Shown here: positions 18,778 through 27,244 of the stretch, piece after piece
Position numbering within the stretch: the first letter of the stretch is position 1
How the letters are laid out: each line of letters opens with the position of its first letter
NCBI RefSeq assembly: GCF_900113865.1
Contig: NZ_FOQY01000034.1
Coordinates: forward strand, 34,120 to 98,119
Length of the DNA: 64,000 nucleotides
From: Streptosporangium canum
Lineage (GTDB): Bacteria > Actinomycetota > Actinomycetes > Streptosporangiales > Streptosporangiaceae
Reading direction: 5' to 3'
The notes under the pieces: generated by a model
Seen by the model: only the letters and a program-made list of their open reading frames with translations
Told to the model about the DNA's origin: nothing
Database searches by the model: none
Made by a program: the position numbers and the translations under genes

Positions 18778-18830
18778 CCTGCCGCCCGCCTGTGAGGTCC
18801 CTGCGACCCCTCCCGAGGAGGCGGCGATGA
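18774..18830 (+). CDS. Mini-ORF 2 between dnaJ and cbpM-like gene
   Basis: An 18-aa frame, MTCRPPVRSLRPLPRRRR, a diverged copy of mini-ORF 1 (same MTC start and poly-Arg end). Its TGA (18828-18830) overlaps the ATG (18827) of the modulator gene, so ribosomes could pass from dnaJ through both mini-ORFs without gaps. The third copy of GAGGCGGCGATGA (18818-18830) supplies the modulator start. Confidence 0.35.
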   Translation: MTCRPPVRSLRPLPRRRR

Positions 18831-19147
18831 TCTACGCCCTCGTCCGACCCCCGCGGCTGGATCTGGAGGCGTTCGCCCGGGCCGCCGGGACGCATCCGGA
18901 TCTGGTGCGCCGTCTCGTGGCTCTCGGCGTGCTCGACGCGCAGCGCGACGCGGCCGGGGCCCTGTGGTTCCCGCCGGCCCAGCTGTACGCCATGGCCCGG
19001 ATCCAGCGCCTGCGTGCCGGGTTCGCCCTCAACTACGCCGCACTGGGCCTGGTGGTGGACCTGCTCGACCGCATCGCGGAGCTGGAGGCGGCCCAGCGCG
19101 ACCGCTCCCGCACCACAGGCACCCCAGGAGGACCGCAGTGGACGTGA
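18827..19147 (+). CDS. Chaperone modulator CbpM-like (MerR-type fold)
   Basis: A 106-aa protein with the CbpM/MerR-like winged-helix core: FARAAGTHPDLVRRLVALGVLD, then LWFPPAQLYAMARIQRLRAGFALNY and a terminal helix LGLVVDLLDRIAELEAAQ. CbpM binds and inhibits the J domain of CbpA in enterobacteria; the zinc-finger-less DnaJ two frames upstream is the obvious partner. It lacks the longer DNA-recognition wing and dimer coil expected of HspR. It overlaps clpB by 10 bp. Confidence 0.75.
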   Translation: MIYALVRPPRLDLEAFARAAGTHPDLVRRLVALGVLDAQRDAAGALWFPPAQLYAMARIQRLRAGFALNYAALGLVVDLLDRIAELEAAQRDRSRTTGTPGGPQWT

Positions 19148-21744
19148 ACCAGTTGACACAGAAGTCGCAGGAGGCGCTGCACGACGCCCAGACCAAGGCG
19201 CTGCGCTTCGGGCACACCGAGATCGACGGGGAGCACCTGCTGCTGGCGCTGCTGGACCAGCCGGACGGCCTGATTCCCCGCCTGCTCGTCAAGACCGACG
19301 TCGACCTGGACCGGCTCGTCGCCGACCTGGAGGCCGAGCTGCGCCGCCGGCCCAAGGTCAGCGGCCCCGGGGTCGACCCCGGTCAGGTCAGGGTGACCCA
19401 GCGCCTGTCCCGCCTGCTGGAGACGGCCAAGAGGGAGGCCGACCGGCTCAGGGACGACTACGTCTCGGTCGAGCACCTGCTCGTCGCCCTGCTGGAGGAG
19501 GGCAGCGAGACCTCGGCCGGACGGCTGCTCCGCCGGCAGAACCTGACCAGGGACGCCTTCCTCCAGGCGCTCACCGAGATCCGCGGCAACCAGCGGGTCA
19601 CCTCGGCGATGCCCGAGGTCGCCTACGAGGCGCTGGCGAAGTACGGCCGCGACCTGGTGGCCGACGCCGCCGCGGGCAAGCTCGACCCGGTCATCGGGCG
19701 CGACAGCGAGATCCGCCGCGTCATCCAGATCCTGTCCCGCAAGTCCAAGAACAACCCGGTCCTGGTCGGCGACCCCGGAGTCGGCAAGACCGCCATCGTG
19801 GAGGGCCTCGCCCAGCGCATCGACAACGGCGACGTGCCCGACGGCCTCAAGGACAAGACGGTCTTCAGCCTCGACATGGGCGCCCTGGTGGCCGGCGCGA
19901 AGTACCGGGGCGAGTTCGAGGAGCGCCTCAAGGCGGTGCTGACCGAGGTCGTGGCCGCCGAGGGGCGGATCCTGCTCTTCGTCGACGAGCTGCACACGGT
20001 CGTGGGCGCGGGCGCGGCCGAGGGCGCCATGGACGCGGGCAACATGCTCAAGCCCATGCTGGCCCGCGGCGAGCTGCACATGATCGGGGCCACGACCCTG
20101 GACGAGTACCGCAGGCATATCGAGAAGGACGCCGCCCTGGAGCGCCGCTTCCAGCCCGTGATGGTCGACGAGCCCTCGGTCGAGGACGCCATCTCGATCC
20201 TGCGCGGTCTGCGTGAGCGGCTGGAGGTCTTCCACGGGGTGACGATCCAGGACGGCGCCCTGGTGGCCGCCGTCGTGCTGAGCCACCGCTACATCTCCGA
20301 CCGCTTCCTGCCGGACAAGGCCATCGACCTGGTGGATGAGGCCTGCGCGATGCTCCGCACCGAGATCGACTCGATGCCCGCCGAGCTCGACGAGCTCACC
20401 CGCAGGGTGATGCGGCTGGAGATCGAGGAGGCCGCGCTGGCCAAGGAGGAGGACCAGGCGAGCAGGGCCCGCCTGGAGGAGCTGCGCAAGGAGCTCGCCG
20501 ACCTGCGCGCCGAGGCCGACGCCATGCGGGCGCGGTGGGAGGCCGAGCGGCAGGTGCTGCGCAGCGTCCAGAGCCTGCGCGAGGAGATAGAGCACGTGCG
20601 CACCGAGGCCGAGCGCGCCGAGCGCGACTACGACCTCAACCGTGCCGCCGAGCTGCGGCACGGCAAGCTGCCCGAGCTCGAACGGCGCCTGCAGTCCGAG
20701 GAGGAGCGCCTGCGCGACAAGCAGGGCGCCGGGCGGCTGCTGCGTGAGGTCGTGACCGATGACGAGATCGCGATGATCGTCTCCAGGTGGACGGGCATCC
20801 CGGTGAGCCGCCTGCAGGAGGGGGAGCGGGAGAAGCTCCTGCACCTGGACGAGATCCTGCACGAGCGGGTGATCGGCCAGGACGAGGCGGTGCGGCTGGT
20901 GGCCGACGCCGTCATCAGGGCCCGCTCCGGCATCAAGGACCCGCGCCGTCCGATCGGGTCGTTCATCTTCCTGGGGCCGACGGGTGTGGGAAAGACCGAG
21001 CTGGCCAAGGCGCTCGCGGCGGCGTTGTTCGACACCGAGGACAACATGATCCGCATCGACATGAGCGAGTACCAGGAGCGTCACACGGTCAGCCGTCTGG
21101 TCGGCGCCCCTCCCGGCTACGTCGGATACGACGAGGGCGGCCAGCTCACCGAGGCGGTACGGCGCAAGCCGTACTCCGTGGTGCTCTTCGACGAGGTGGA
21201 GAAGGCCCATCCCGACGTCTTCAACACGCTGCTGCAGGTCCTGGACGACGGGCGGCTCACCGACGCGCAGGGCAGGACCGTCGACTTCCGCAACACCGTG
21301 CTGATCATGACCTCCAACATCGGCTCGATCTACCTGCTCGAAGGCGTCACGCCGAGCGGGGAGATCAAGCACGACGTGCAGGAGCAGGTCATGGCGGAGC
21401 TGCGCTCGCACTTCCGCCCCGAGTTCCTCAACCGCGTCGACGACATCGTGATCTTCAAGCCGCTCACGCCGCAGGAGATCGAGCACATCGTCGAGCTGAT
21501 GTTCGGTGAGCTGCGGGCGCGGCTCGACGAGCGGGGGATAGGGCTGGAGGTCTCCGAAGACGCGCGCAGGTACATCGCCGAGCGGGGATACGACCCGGTG
21601 TACGGCGCGCGCCCGCTGCGCCGGTTCATCGCCAGGGAGGTCGAGACCCGCATCGGCCGTGCGCTGCTCACCGGTGACGTGCACGACGGAGCCGTGGTCC
21701 GGGTCGGACTGGCCGAGGGCGAGCTCGTCGTCACCTACGAGTGA
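19138..21744 (+). CDS. clpB: ClpB disaggregase (Hsp100)
   Basis: An 868-aa ATPase that rescues aggregated proteins with DnaK. The N domain has two Clp repeats (EALHDAQTKALRFGHTEIDG; LLETAKREADRL). NBD1 has GDPGVGKT and LLFVDELH; a coiled-coil M domain spans about 400-520; NBD2 has GPTGVGKTE, VVLFDEVEKAH and GARPLRRFI near the end. The M domain identifies ClpB rather than ClpC/ClpA. The GTG at 19138 has AGGAGG at 19126-19131, 6 bases upstream. Confidence 0.95.
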   Translation: MDVNQLTQKSQEALHDAQTKALRFGHTEIDGEHLLLALLDQPDGLIPRLLVKTDVDLDRLVADLEAELRRRPKVSGPGVDPGQVRVTQRLSRLLETAKREADRLRDDYVSVEHLLVALLEEGSETSAGRLLRRQNLTRDAFLQALTEIRGNQRVTSAMPEVAYEALAKYGRDLVADAAAGKLDPVIGRDSEIRRVIQILSRKSKNNPVLVGDPGVGKTAIVEGLAQRIDNGDVPDGLKDKTVFSLDMGALVAGAKYRGEFEERLKAVLTEVVAAEGRILLFVDELHTVVGAGAAEGAMDAGNMLKPMLARGELHMIGATTLDEYRRHIEKDAALERRFQPVMVDEPSVEDAISILRGLRERLEVFHGVTIQDGALVAAVVLSHRYISDRFLPDKAIDLVDEACAMLRTEIDSMPAELDELTRRVMRLEIEEAALAKEEDQASRARLEELRKELADLRAEADAMRARWEAERQVLRSVQSLREEIEHVRTEAERAERDYDLNRAAELRHGKLPELERRLQSEEERLRDKQGAGRLLREVVTDDEIAMIVSRWTGIPVSRLQEGEREKLLHLDEILHERVIGQDEAVRLVADAVIRARSGIKDPRRPIGSFIFLGPTGVGKTELAKALAAALFDTEDNMIRIDMSEYQERHTVSRLVGAPPGYVGYDEGGQLTEAVRRKPYSVVLFDEVEKAHPDVFNTLLQVLDDGRLTDAQGRTVDFRNTVLIMTSNIGSIYLLEGVTPSGEIKHDVQEQVMAELRSHFRPEFLNRVDDIVIFKPLTPQEIEHIVELMFGELRARLDERGIGLEVSEDARRYIAERGYDPVYGARPLRRFIAREVETRIGRALLTGDVHDGAVVRVGLAEGELVVTYE

Positions 21745-21756
21745 GGAGAAGCCGGC

Positions 21757-22203
21757 ATGTCATCAAATATCGTGCAATGTAAGAACTGCGGGCAGAAGAA
21801 CAGGGTCCCCGCGGCCGCGTCGAGCGCTCCGCGCTGCGGCAGGTGCCACCGGCCGCTGCCGTGGCTCGCCGAGGCCGGCGACGACGACTTCGCCGAGGTG
21901 GCCGAGGGCTCGCCGGTCCCGGTGATCGTGGACTTCTGGGCGGCGTGGTGCGGGCCCTGCCGGATGGTCAGCCCGGCGCTCGACCGGGTCGCCGAGGACC
22001 TCGCGGGCACGGTGAAACTCGTCAAGGTCGACGTGGACCGCTCGCCCAAGCTCTCCGAGCGCTTCGCCGTCCGCAACATCCCCTACCTGATGGTGATGAG
22101 CGGCGGACGGGTCGTGGCCGAGCGGGCGGGCGCCGCTCCGGCCGCCGAGCTGCGCACCTGGGCGGACGGGGCGATCGCGACGGCGGGGCGGGAGGGCGGC
22201 TGA
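21757..22203 (+). CDS. Thioredoxin 2-type with N-terminal zinc ribbon
   Basis: A 148-aa thioredoxin. Residues 8-30 carry two CxxC pairs (CKNCGQ; CGRC) forming a zinc ribbon as in E. coli TrxC. The thioredoxin fold has the active site FWAAWCGPCRM and the cis-proline IPY. Zinc-ribbon thioredoxins are oxidative-stress forms and can also act as chaperones. It follows clpB by 12 bases and precedes the reductase-like gene by one base, so it belongs to the stress operon. Confidence 0.92.
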   Translation: MSSNIVQCKNCGQKNRVPAAASSAPRCGRCHRPLPWLAEAGDDDFAEVAEGSPVPVIVDFWAAWCGPCRMVSPALDRVAEDLAGTVKLVKVDVDRSPKLSERFAVRNIPYLMVMSGGRVVAERAGAAPAAELRTWADGAIATAGREGG

Positions 22204-22204
22204 G

Positions 22205-23821
22205 ATGGACGCCTTCGCCGAGACGCCCGACCACCACGGCGCCTTCCCCCGGCTGAGCGACGAGCAGATCGCGAGGCTGGCGCCCCACGGGGTCCGCCGG
22301 CCCACCCGGCCGGGCGACGTCCTGTTCCGGGAGGGCGAGGACTGCCCCGACCTCTTCGTCGTCCTGGCGGGCAAGGCGGCCGTCATCCAGGACGAACGGG
22401 TGGTGCGGGTCCACGGGCCGGGCCGCTTCCTCGGCGAGCTCGGGCTGCTCATCGGCCAGAAGGCGTTCACGACGTCGGTCGTCTGCGAGGCGGGTGAGAT
22501 CCTGGCGGTCCCCACCCGGTGGCTGCTCCAGATCATCGCCCACGATCCGGAGCTGGGGGACCTGATCCTGCGGGCCTTCCTGATCCGCCGCTCGCTGCTC
22601 ATCGGCAGCGGGGCGGGCCTGAGGATCATCGGCTCCCGCTACTCGCCGGACACCCGGCGGCTGCGGGAGTTCGCCGCCCGCAACCGGCTGCCGCACCGGT
22701 GGATCGACCTGGAGGAGGACGAGGAGGCCGAGGCGCTGGTGCGCAACCTCGGCATGGCGCCGGACGAGACGCCCGTGGTGATCCTGGGCGGGAAGCAGGT
22801 CCTGCGCAATCCCGGCAACGCCGAACTGGCCCGCGAGATCGGCCTGCCGGTGCCGTCGGTGCCGGAGGACGTCTTCGACCTCGTCGTCGTGGGAGCGGGT
22901 CCCGCGGGCCTGGCCGCCGCGGTGTACGGAGCGTCGGAGGGACTGCGCACGGTGGTGCTCGACGCGGTCGCCGCCGGCGGCCAGGCGGGTACCTCCTCGT
23001 GCATCGAGAACTATCTCGGCTTTCCCGCCGGGATCTCCGGCGGCGAACTCGCCGAACGGGCCGTCCTCCAGGCCAAGAAGTTCGGCGCGCACCTCGGCGT
23101 GCCCGCCGAGGCCACCTCGCTCGAGCGGCGGGACGGGCACTACACCGTGGGGCTGCGCGACGAGCCGCCGGTCGAGGGCCGCACGATCGTCATCGCCACC
23201 GGAGCGCGCTACCGCAAGCTCGGCGTGCCGCGGCTGGAGGACTTCGAGGGCAACGGCGTCCACTACGCCGCGACCCTGGCCGAGGTCGCGTTCTGCCGGG
23301 GGGAGCCGGTCGTGGTCGTGGGCGGAGGCAACTCGGCGGGGCAGGCGACGATCTTCCTGGCCGGACACGCCGGCTCGGTCCGCCTGCTCGTCCGCGCCGG
23401 CGACCTCGCCCAGGACATGTCGCGTTATCTCATCGACCGGATCGAGAACAATCCCAAGGTGGAGGTGATGCTCCGTACCGAGGTGCGCGAGCTGGCCGGT
23501 CCCCACACCCTGGAGGCCGTCGTCGCCGAGAACACCCGTACCGGGGAGCGGCTGCGCATCGACACCCGGGCCATGTTCGTGTTCATCGGGGCCGACCCCT
23601 GCACGACCTGGCTCGCCCCCGAGATCACCCTCGACGACAGGGGATTCGTCCTCACCGGCTTCGACGACGGCCTGCCCCTGGAGACCAGCATGCCGGGCGT
23701 CTTCGCGGTGGGCGACGTCAGAAGCCAGTCGGTCAAGCGGGTCGCCTCGGCGGTGGGCGAGGGCGCCATGGCGATCCGGCTGGTGCACGAGCACGTCACG
23801 CGGCGGCAGGCGTCTCAGTGA
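22205..23821 (+). CDS. cNMP-binding / glutaredoxin-like / TrxR-like fusion lacking CxxC
   Basis: A 538-aa fusion. Residues 15-125 are a cyclic-nucleotide-binding (CRP-type) beta-roll (GDVLFREGEDCPDLFVVLAG; FLGELGLL). Residues 138-215 resemble a thioredoxin/glutaredoxin fold. The rest is a thioredoxin-reductase-like flavoprotein: GAGPAGLAAAVYGASEG for FAD, VVGGGNSAGQ for NADPH, and GVFAVGDVR. Where TrxR has CATC, this protein has HYAATLAEV, so the redox disulfide is missing; CIENYLGFP shows that the surrounding FAD domain is otherwise intact. It may reduce a partner directly or act as a nucleotide-gated redox sensor. It overlaps the next gene by 7 bp, tail to tail. Confidence 0.88.
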   Translation: MDAFAETPDHHGAFPRLSDEQIARLAPHGVRRPTRPGDVLFREGEDCPDLFVVLAGKAAVIQDERVVRVHGPGRFLGELGLLIGQKAFTTSVVCEAGEILAVPTRWLLQIIAHDPELGDLILRAFLIRRSLLIGSGAGLRIIGSRYSPDTRRLREFAARNRLPHRWIDLEEDEEAEALVRNLGMAPDETPVVILGGKQVLRNPGNAELAREIGLPVPSVPEDVFDLVVVGAGPAGLAAAVYGASEGLRTVVLDAVAAGGQAGTSSCIENYLGFPAGISGGELAERAVLQAKKFGAHLGVPAEATSLERRDGHYTVGLRDEPPVEGRTIVIATGARYRKLGVPRLEDFEGNGVHYAATLAEVAFCRGEPVVVVGGGNSAGQATIFLAGHAGSVRLLVRAGDLAQDMSRYLIDRIENNPKVEVMLRTEVRELAGPHTLEAVVAENTRTGERLRIDTRAMFVFIGADPCTTWLAPEITLDDRGFVLTGFDDGLPLETSMPGVFAVGDVRSQSVKRVASAVGEGAMAIRLVHEHVTRRQASQ

Positions 23822-26094
23822 TCCGGCCGGACGCCCTGCTGCGCGGCGAGCCGGGCCAGCTCGACGCGCGAGTGGATGCCCAGCTTGCGGAAGACCTGGC
23901 GCAGGTGGAAGGCCACGGTGTGCTCGCTGATGAACATCTGCTCGGCCGCCTGCCGGTTGGTCAGCCCCTGGGCGACGAGATCGCAGACGGCCCGCTCGGT
24001 ACCGGTCAGGCTGGCCCACCCCGACACGGGATGATCGGTCCGGACCCAGTGGCGGCGGCGCTCGCCCAGCCCCCGCAGCCTGCCCCGGACCCGTGCCGCG
24101 TCGCGGATCGCCTCCACCGATCCGTAGCAGACCAGCGCGCTGTTGAGACTGTCGACGGCCAGGTCGCGGGCGTCGAAGTCCGCGCTGAGCAGCACGCCGA
24201 GATCCTCCGCCGCCGAGGCCCTGGCCCATGGATCGGTGTGCTCGGTCATGGCGCGGACCAGCGCCTCCGGGTCGCGGTCACGCACGCCGCGCGCGTGGGC
24301 GGCGGCCACGGAGGGGTTGAGCAGGCAGGGATTGCGCCAGGCGATGCCCTCGGCCGCGTCCACCACGGCATCGGCCCGGCGCTCGTCCCGTACCGCCATC
24401 GCCACCCGCACCAGCCACGCGGCGGCGGTGGGCTCGCTGGTCAGCGCCCCGGTGTGCCGGGGCAGCGCGTCGTAGATCCGGCTGAGCGAGCTCATCCCGA
24501 TCGCCGCCCCGCCGCGCGCCTCGTTGATCCGCCCGGCCGCCAGCTCCGAGCGCAGCCGCACGTACGGCGGCGCGCCCCGGGGCCCCCGGGCCAGGTCGTC
24601 CTTCAGGTACCTGATCGCCCGGGGAAGGTCGCCCGCCCGCAGTGACGCGGTGCCGAGCACCGACAGGGCCGAGGTGGCGAGGGCCGGGACGCCCAGGGTG
24701 TCGGCGGCGTTCAGTCCCGCCTCCGCGTGCTCGATCGCGCTGCCGAGCCGGCCGGCGGTGAGATCGAGGCGGGCGCGGAGAACGGGGATCTCCGCGCTCC
24801 ACTCCGGCTGCCCCACCGCCTCCTCGGCGGCGCCCGCCAGCGCCGTCTCCGCCTCGTCGAGCAGCCAGAGGTCGGTCAGCATCGTCGTCAGGACGGCGCG
24901 CGGCTGCGGATGGCGCCCGCTGCAGGGCAGCTCCGCGGCCTCGCGGGCCAGGTCCAGCCCGCGCGAGAGCCGGCCCTCGTCCCAGGCGAGCAGCGACAGC
25001 AGCACGAGTGTCTCGGCGGACGAGCCGTCCGCGCGCTGGTGGCGGGGGGTCTGCCGGGCCGGCGGGTTGCGCTCGATCTGATGATGCAGCGCCTGCCGTA
25101 CCGGCGCGGGCACCGTCTCGACGATCGACCGCCACACCAGCTCGTGCCGGAACGTCAGCTCGTCGGAGGTCGCGGCGAGCACGCCCGCCGCGATCGCCTC
25201 CTCCAGGGCGGGGAGCAGCGCGGCCGGCGTCTCGCCGAGCATCTCGGCCGCGTACGCGGGGGAGAAGGAGCGCCCGAGCACCGCTGTCGCCTCCAGCAGG
25301 TGCCGGGTCTTGGTGCTCACCTCGCCGAGGCGCCGCCGGACGGCGCTGTGGACGCGCTGGGGCAGCGCCGTCCCGGTCAGCCGGGCGACGCCCGAGCTCA
25401 CCCGGACGGCGTCCTCCTCGCGCAGTCCGGTGAGAAGCTCGAGGAGGAGGAACGGGTTGCCGCCCGCCTGGGCGGACAGCGCCGCCAGCTCCTCCCCGGG
25501 AGCCGCGTTCAGGGTGTCGGCGACCACCTCGGCCACGGCGCCGTCGTCGAGGGGGAGCATGCGGATCCGCGTGGCGCCCTCCTCCTCCAGGAGGTCGAAC
25601 AGCCGGCCGGAGTCATCGTGCTCGGAGGTGGCACGCCGGGCCAGCAGCCATGCCAGCGGGCGGTCGGCCAGCCGCGAGGGCAGCGTCCGCAGGGCCATGA
25701 GCGTGGCGGGGTCGGCCCAGTGCAGATCGTCCAGGGTCACCAGCAGCGGCCCCGACTCCGTCCGCCTCTCCAGCGTGGTCCGCACCTGCTCGGCCAGCCA
25801 CATCAGCAGCCCCGGCCCGTCGGGGGAGTCGCCCCTGCTGAGGGCCACGGGGGCTGGCCACTCCGCCAGGGCGGACAGCAACGGCCCCAGCGGCGTCAGC
25901 CGTCCCAGCTCGTCCGCCCGGCCGGTCGCGACCGCCGTCCCGCGCGCGGCGGCCACGGTCGCCGCCTCCGCGAGCAGGAGGCTCTTGCCCATCCCCGGCT
26001 CGCCCTCCACGAGCACCACGTTCCCGGCCGCGTCCGCGGCGGTCCCCAGCAGTCTGAGGATCGCCGCCCACTCAGGCCCCCGGCCACGCATCAT
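23815..26094 (-). CDS. LuxR family regulator with ATPase domain (LAL type)
   Basis: A 759-aa large ATP-binding LuxR regulator. The N-terminal AAA/STAND ATPase has LVEGEPGMGKSLLLAEA (Walker A, about 28-44) and LLVTLDDLHWADPATL (Walker B). The middle is helical, TPR-like. The C terminus (about 695-750) is a LuxR helix-turn-helix, VAQGLTNRQAAEQMFISEHT. LAL proteins typically activate secondary metabolism or sugar-use operons. It is the short end of the family. AGGAAAAG precedes the ATG pair. The nearest target could be its own region; none is evident. Confidence 0.9.
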   Translation of the reverse strand: MMRGRGPEWAAILRLLGTAADAAGNVVLVEGEPGMGKSLLLAEAATVAAARGTAVATGRADELGRLTPLGPLLSALAEWPAPVALSRGDSPDGPGLLMWLAEQVRTTLERRTESGPLLVTLDDLHWADPATLMALRTLPSRLADRPLAWLLARRATSEHDDSGRLFDLLEEEGATRIRMLPLDDGAVAEVVADTLNAAPGEELAALSAQAGGNPFLLLELLTGLREEDAVRVSSGVARLTGTALPQRVHSAVRRRLGEVSTKTRHLLEATAVLGRSFSPAYAAEMLGETPAALLPALEEAIAAGVLAATSDELTFRHELVWRSIVETVPAPVRQALHHQIERNPPARQTPRHQRADGSSAETLVLLSLLAWDEGRLSRGLDLAREAAELPCSGRHPQPRAVLTTMLTDLWLLDEAETALAGAAEEAVGQPEWSAEIPVLRARLDLTAGRLGSAIEHAEAGLNAADTLGVPALATSALSVLGTASLRAGDLPRAIRYLKDDLARGPRGAPPYVRLRSELAAGRINEARGGAAIGMSSLSRIYDALPRHTGALTSEPTAAAWLVRVAMAVRDERRADAVVDAAEGIAWRNPCLLNPSVAAAHARGVRDRDPEALVRAMTEHTDPWARASAAEDLGVLLSADFDARDLAVDSLNSALVCYGSVEAIRDAARVRGRLRGLGERRRHWVRTDHPVSGWASLTGTERAVCDLVAQGLTNRQAAEQMFISEHTVAFHLRQVFRKLGIHSRVELARLAAQQGVRPDH

Positions 26095-26274
26095 CTTTTC
26101 CTGGATCTGCGGTCATACGGCTAGCTTCCTCCCGGTTGTTCCCCTGTCGTGCTCCGGGGGGACAAAACCTCATTTGAAGAAGTACCCAGGTCATAACCCT
26201 TTTCATGGGGTCTGACCCAGAAGAGGCCGATCGACGTGATCGCAAGCCGGCGGGCGCGTGACCGAGGGAGGCGC

Positions 26275-27015
26275 TCAGCGCTCGATGAGCGTGACCTCCA
26301 GGGAGTAGTGCGAGGCCCGGTAGACGTGGGAGCCGTGCTCCACGGCCCGGCCCTGGTCGTCGTAGGTGGTGCGGAGCATGGTGAGCAGGGGCGCGCCGCG
26401 CCGCTCGCCGAGCAGCCTGGCCTCGGTGGCGGTGGCGGCCCGCGCCCCCATGCGCTGGTTGGCCACGCGCATCCGCACCCCGGCGGAGCGGAGCAGCTCA
26501 TACAGCCCGCGCTCCTGGAGGCCCTCGGCGGTCAGCGGGGCCAGGCCGACGGGCAGCCAGTTGTGCAGCAGGGCCAGCGGCTCCCCGGCGGCGTAGCGGA
26601 TCCGCTCCAGGCGCAGCACCTCGGCGCCGGCGGGGACGCCGAGGATGGCGGCGACCCTCTCGTCCGCGGGCCCGGTCTCCAGGACCAGCACCCGGGTGGC
26701 CGGTTCCTGGCCCGCCCTGCGCAGGTCGTCGTAGAGGCTGGTGAGCTCGACCGAGCGCTTGACCTGGCCGTGCACGACCTGGGTGCCGACGCCGCGCTTG
26801 CGGACCAGCAGGCCCTTGTCCACGAGGTACTGGATCGCCTGGCGGACGGTCGGTCTGGAGAGGCCGAGCCGGTCGGCGAGCAGGATCTCGTTGTCCAGCC
26901 GGGATCCGGGAGGCAGGTCGCCCCGCTGGATGGCCTCGGAGATCTGTTCGGCCACCTGGAAGTACAGTGGCACCGGACTGGACCGGTCCAGATCTATGGA
27001 GAGTTTCGCCGTCAT
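26275..27015 (-). CDS. GntR family regulator, HutC/UTRA subfamily
   Basis: A 246-aa repressor. The winged helix (about 14-80) reads PLYFQVAEQISEAIQRGDLPPG and LSRPTVRQAIQYLVDKGLL. Residues 95-240 are a UTRA effector domain (VLRLERIRYAAGEPLALLHNWLP), which senses sugars, histidine derivatives or similar small molecules. GGGAGGG precedes the ATG. Its promoter carries a 15-bp palindromic motif that recurs at the sugar ABC operon 5 kb away, so that operon is its best candidate target. Confidence 0.92.
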   Translation of the reverse strand: MTAKLSIDLDRSSPVPLYFQVAEQISEAIQRGDLPPGSRLDNEILLADRLGLSRPTVRQAIQYLVDKGLLVRKRGVGTQVVHGQVKRSVELTSLYDDLRRAGQEPATRVLVLETGPADERVAAILGVPAGAEVLRLERIRYAAGEPLALLHNWLPVGLAPLTAEGLQERGLYELLRSAGVRMRVANQRMGARAATATEARLLGERRGAPLLTMLRTTYDDQGRAVEHGSHVYRASHYSLEVTLIER

Positions 27016-27044
27016 CTGCCCTCCCGTGGATACGCTCCGTGATC

Positions 27045-27076
27045 AGGCTAGCGGACATCAGAATGTCATGACAAAT
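27045..27076 (-). promoter_or_regulatory. gntR promoter with putative GntR operator
   Basis: On the minus strand TTGTCA (27069-27074) and TAGCCT (27045-27050) are 18 bp apart. The motif AATGTCATGACAAAT (27062-27076, plus strand) contains the perfect palindrome TGTCATGACA and covers the -35 box. A one-base variant, AATGTCACGACAAAT, lies at 32031-32045 upstream of the ABC transporter operon. Confidence 0.65.
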
Positions 27077-27176
27077 ATGGCCCAACGTTCCGGAGTCGCC
27101 GCTGTTCCAGCGGGCGGGTGGCGGGCGTAGTAACCTGCCCGTGTACCCGGGGAGCCGTCACCGGCGCCATGGACAC

Positions 27177-27216
27177 CAATATTACCTATTGATCCTGTAG
27201 GAAATGGGGGTAAAGT
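27177..27216 (+). promoter_or_regulatory. Candidate promoter of the LanC-like gene
   Basis: TTGATC (27189-27194) and TAAAGT (27211-27216) are 16 bp apart, 29 bp before the ATG at 27245. An inverted repeat CAATA (27177-27181) / TATTG (27187-27191) overlaps the -35 box and could be an operator. The patch is AT-rich compared with its surroundings. Confidence 0.45.
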
Positions 27217-27244
27217 GGTGGTCTGGTCACATGAAGGAGCCGCC

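Noticed and set aside
26978..26991. CTGGACCGGTCCAG palindrome in the gntR coding start
   Set aside because: It falls on codons for the conserved LDRSSPVP segment, so coding constraint explains it.
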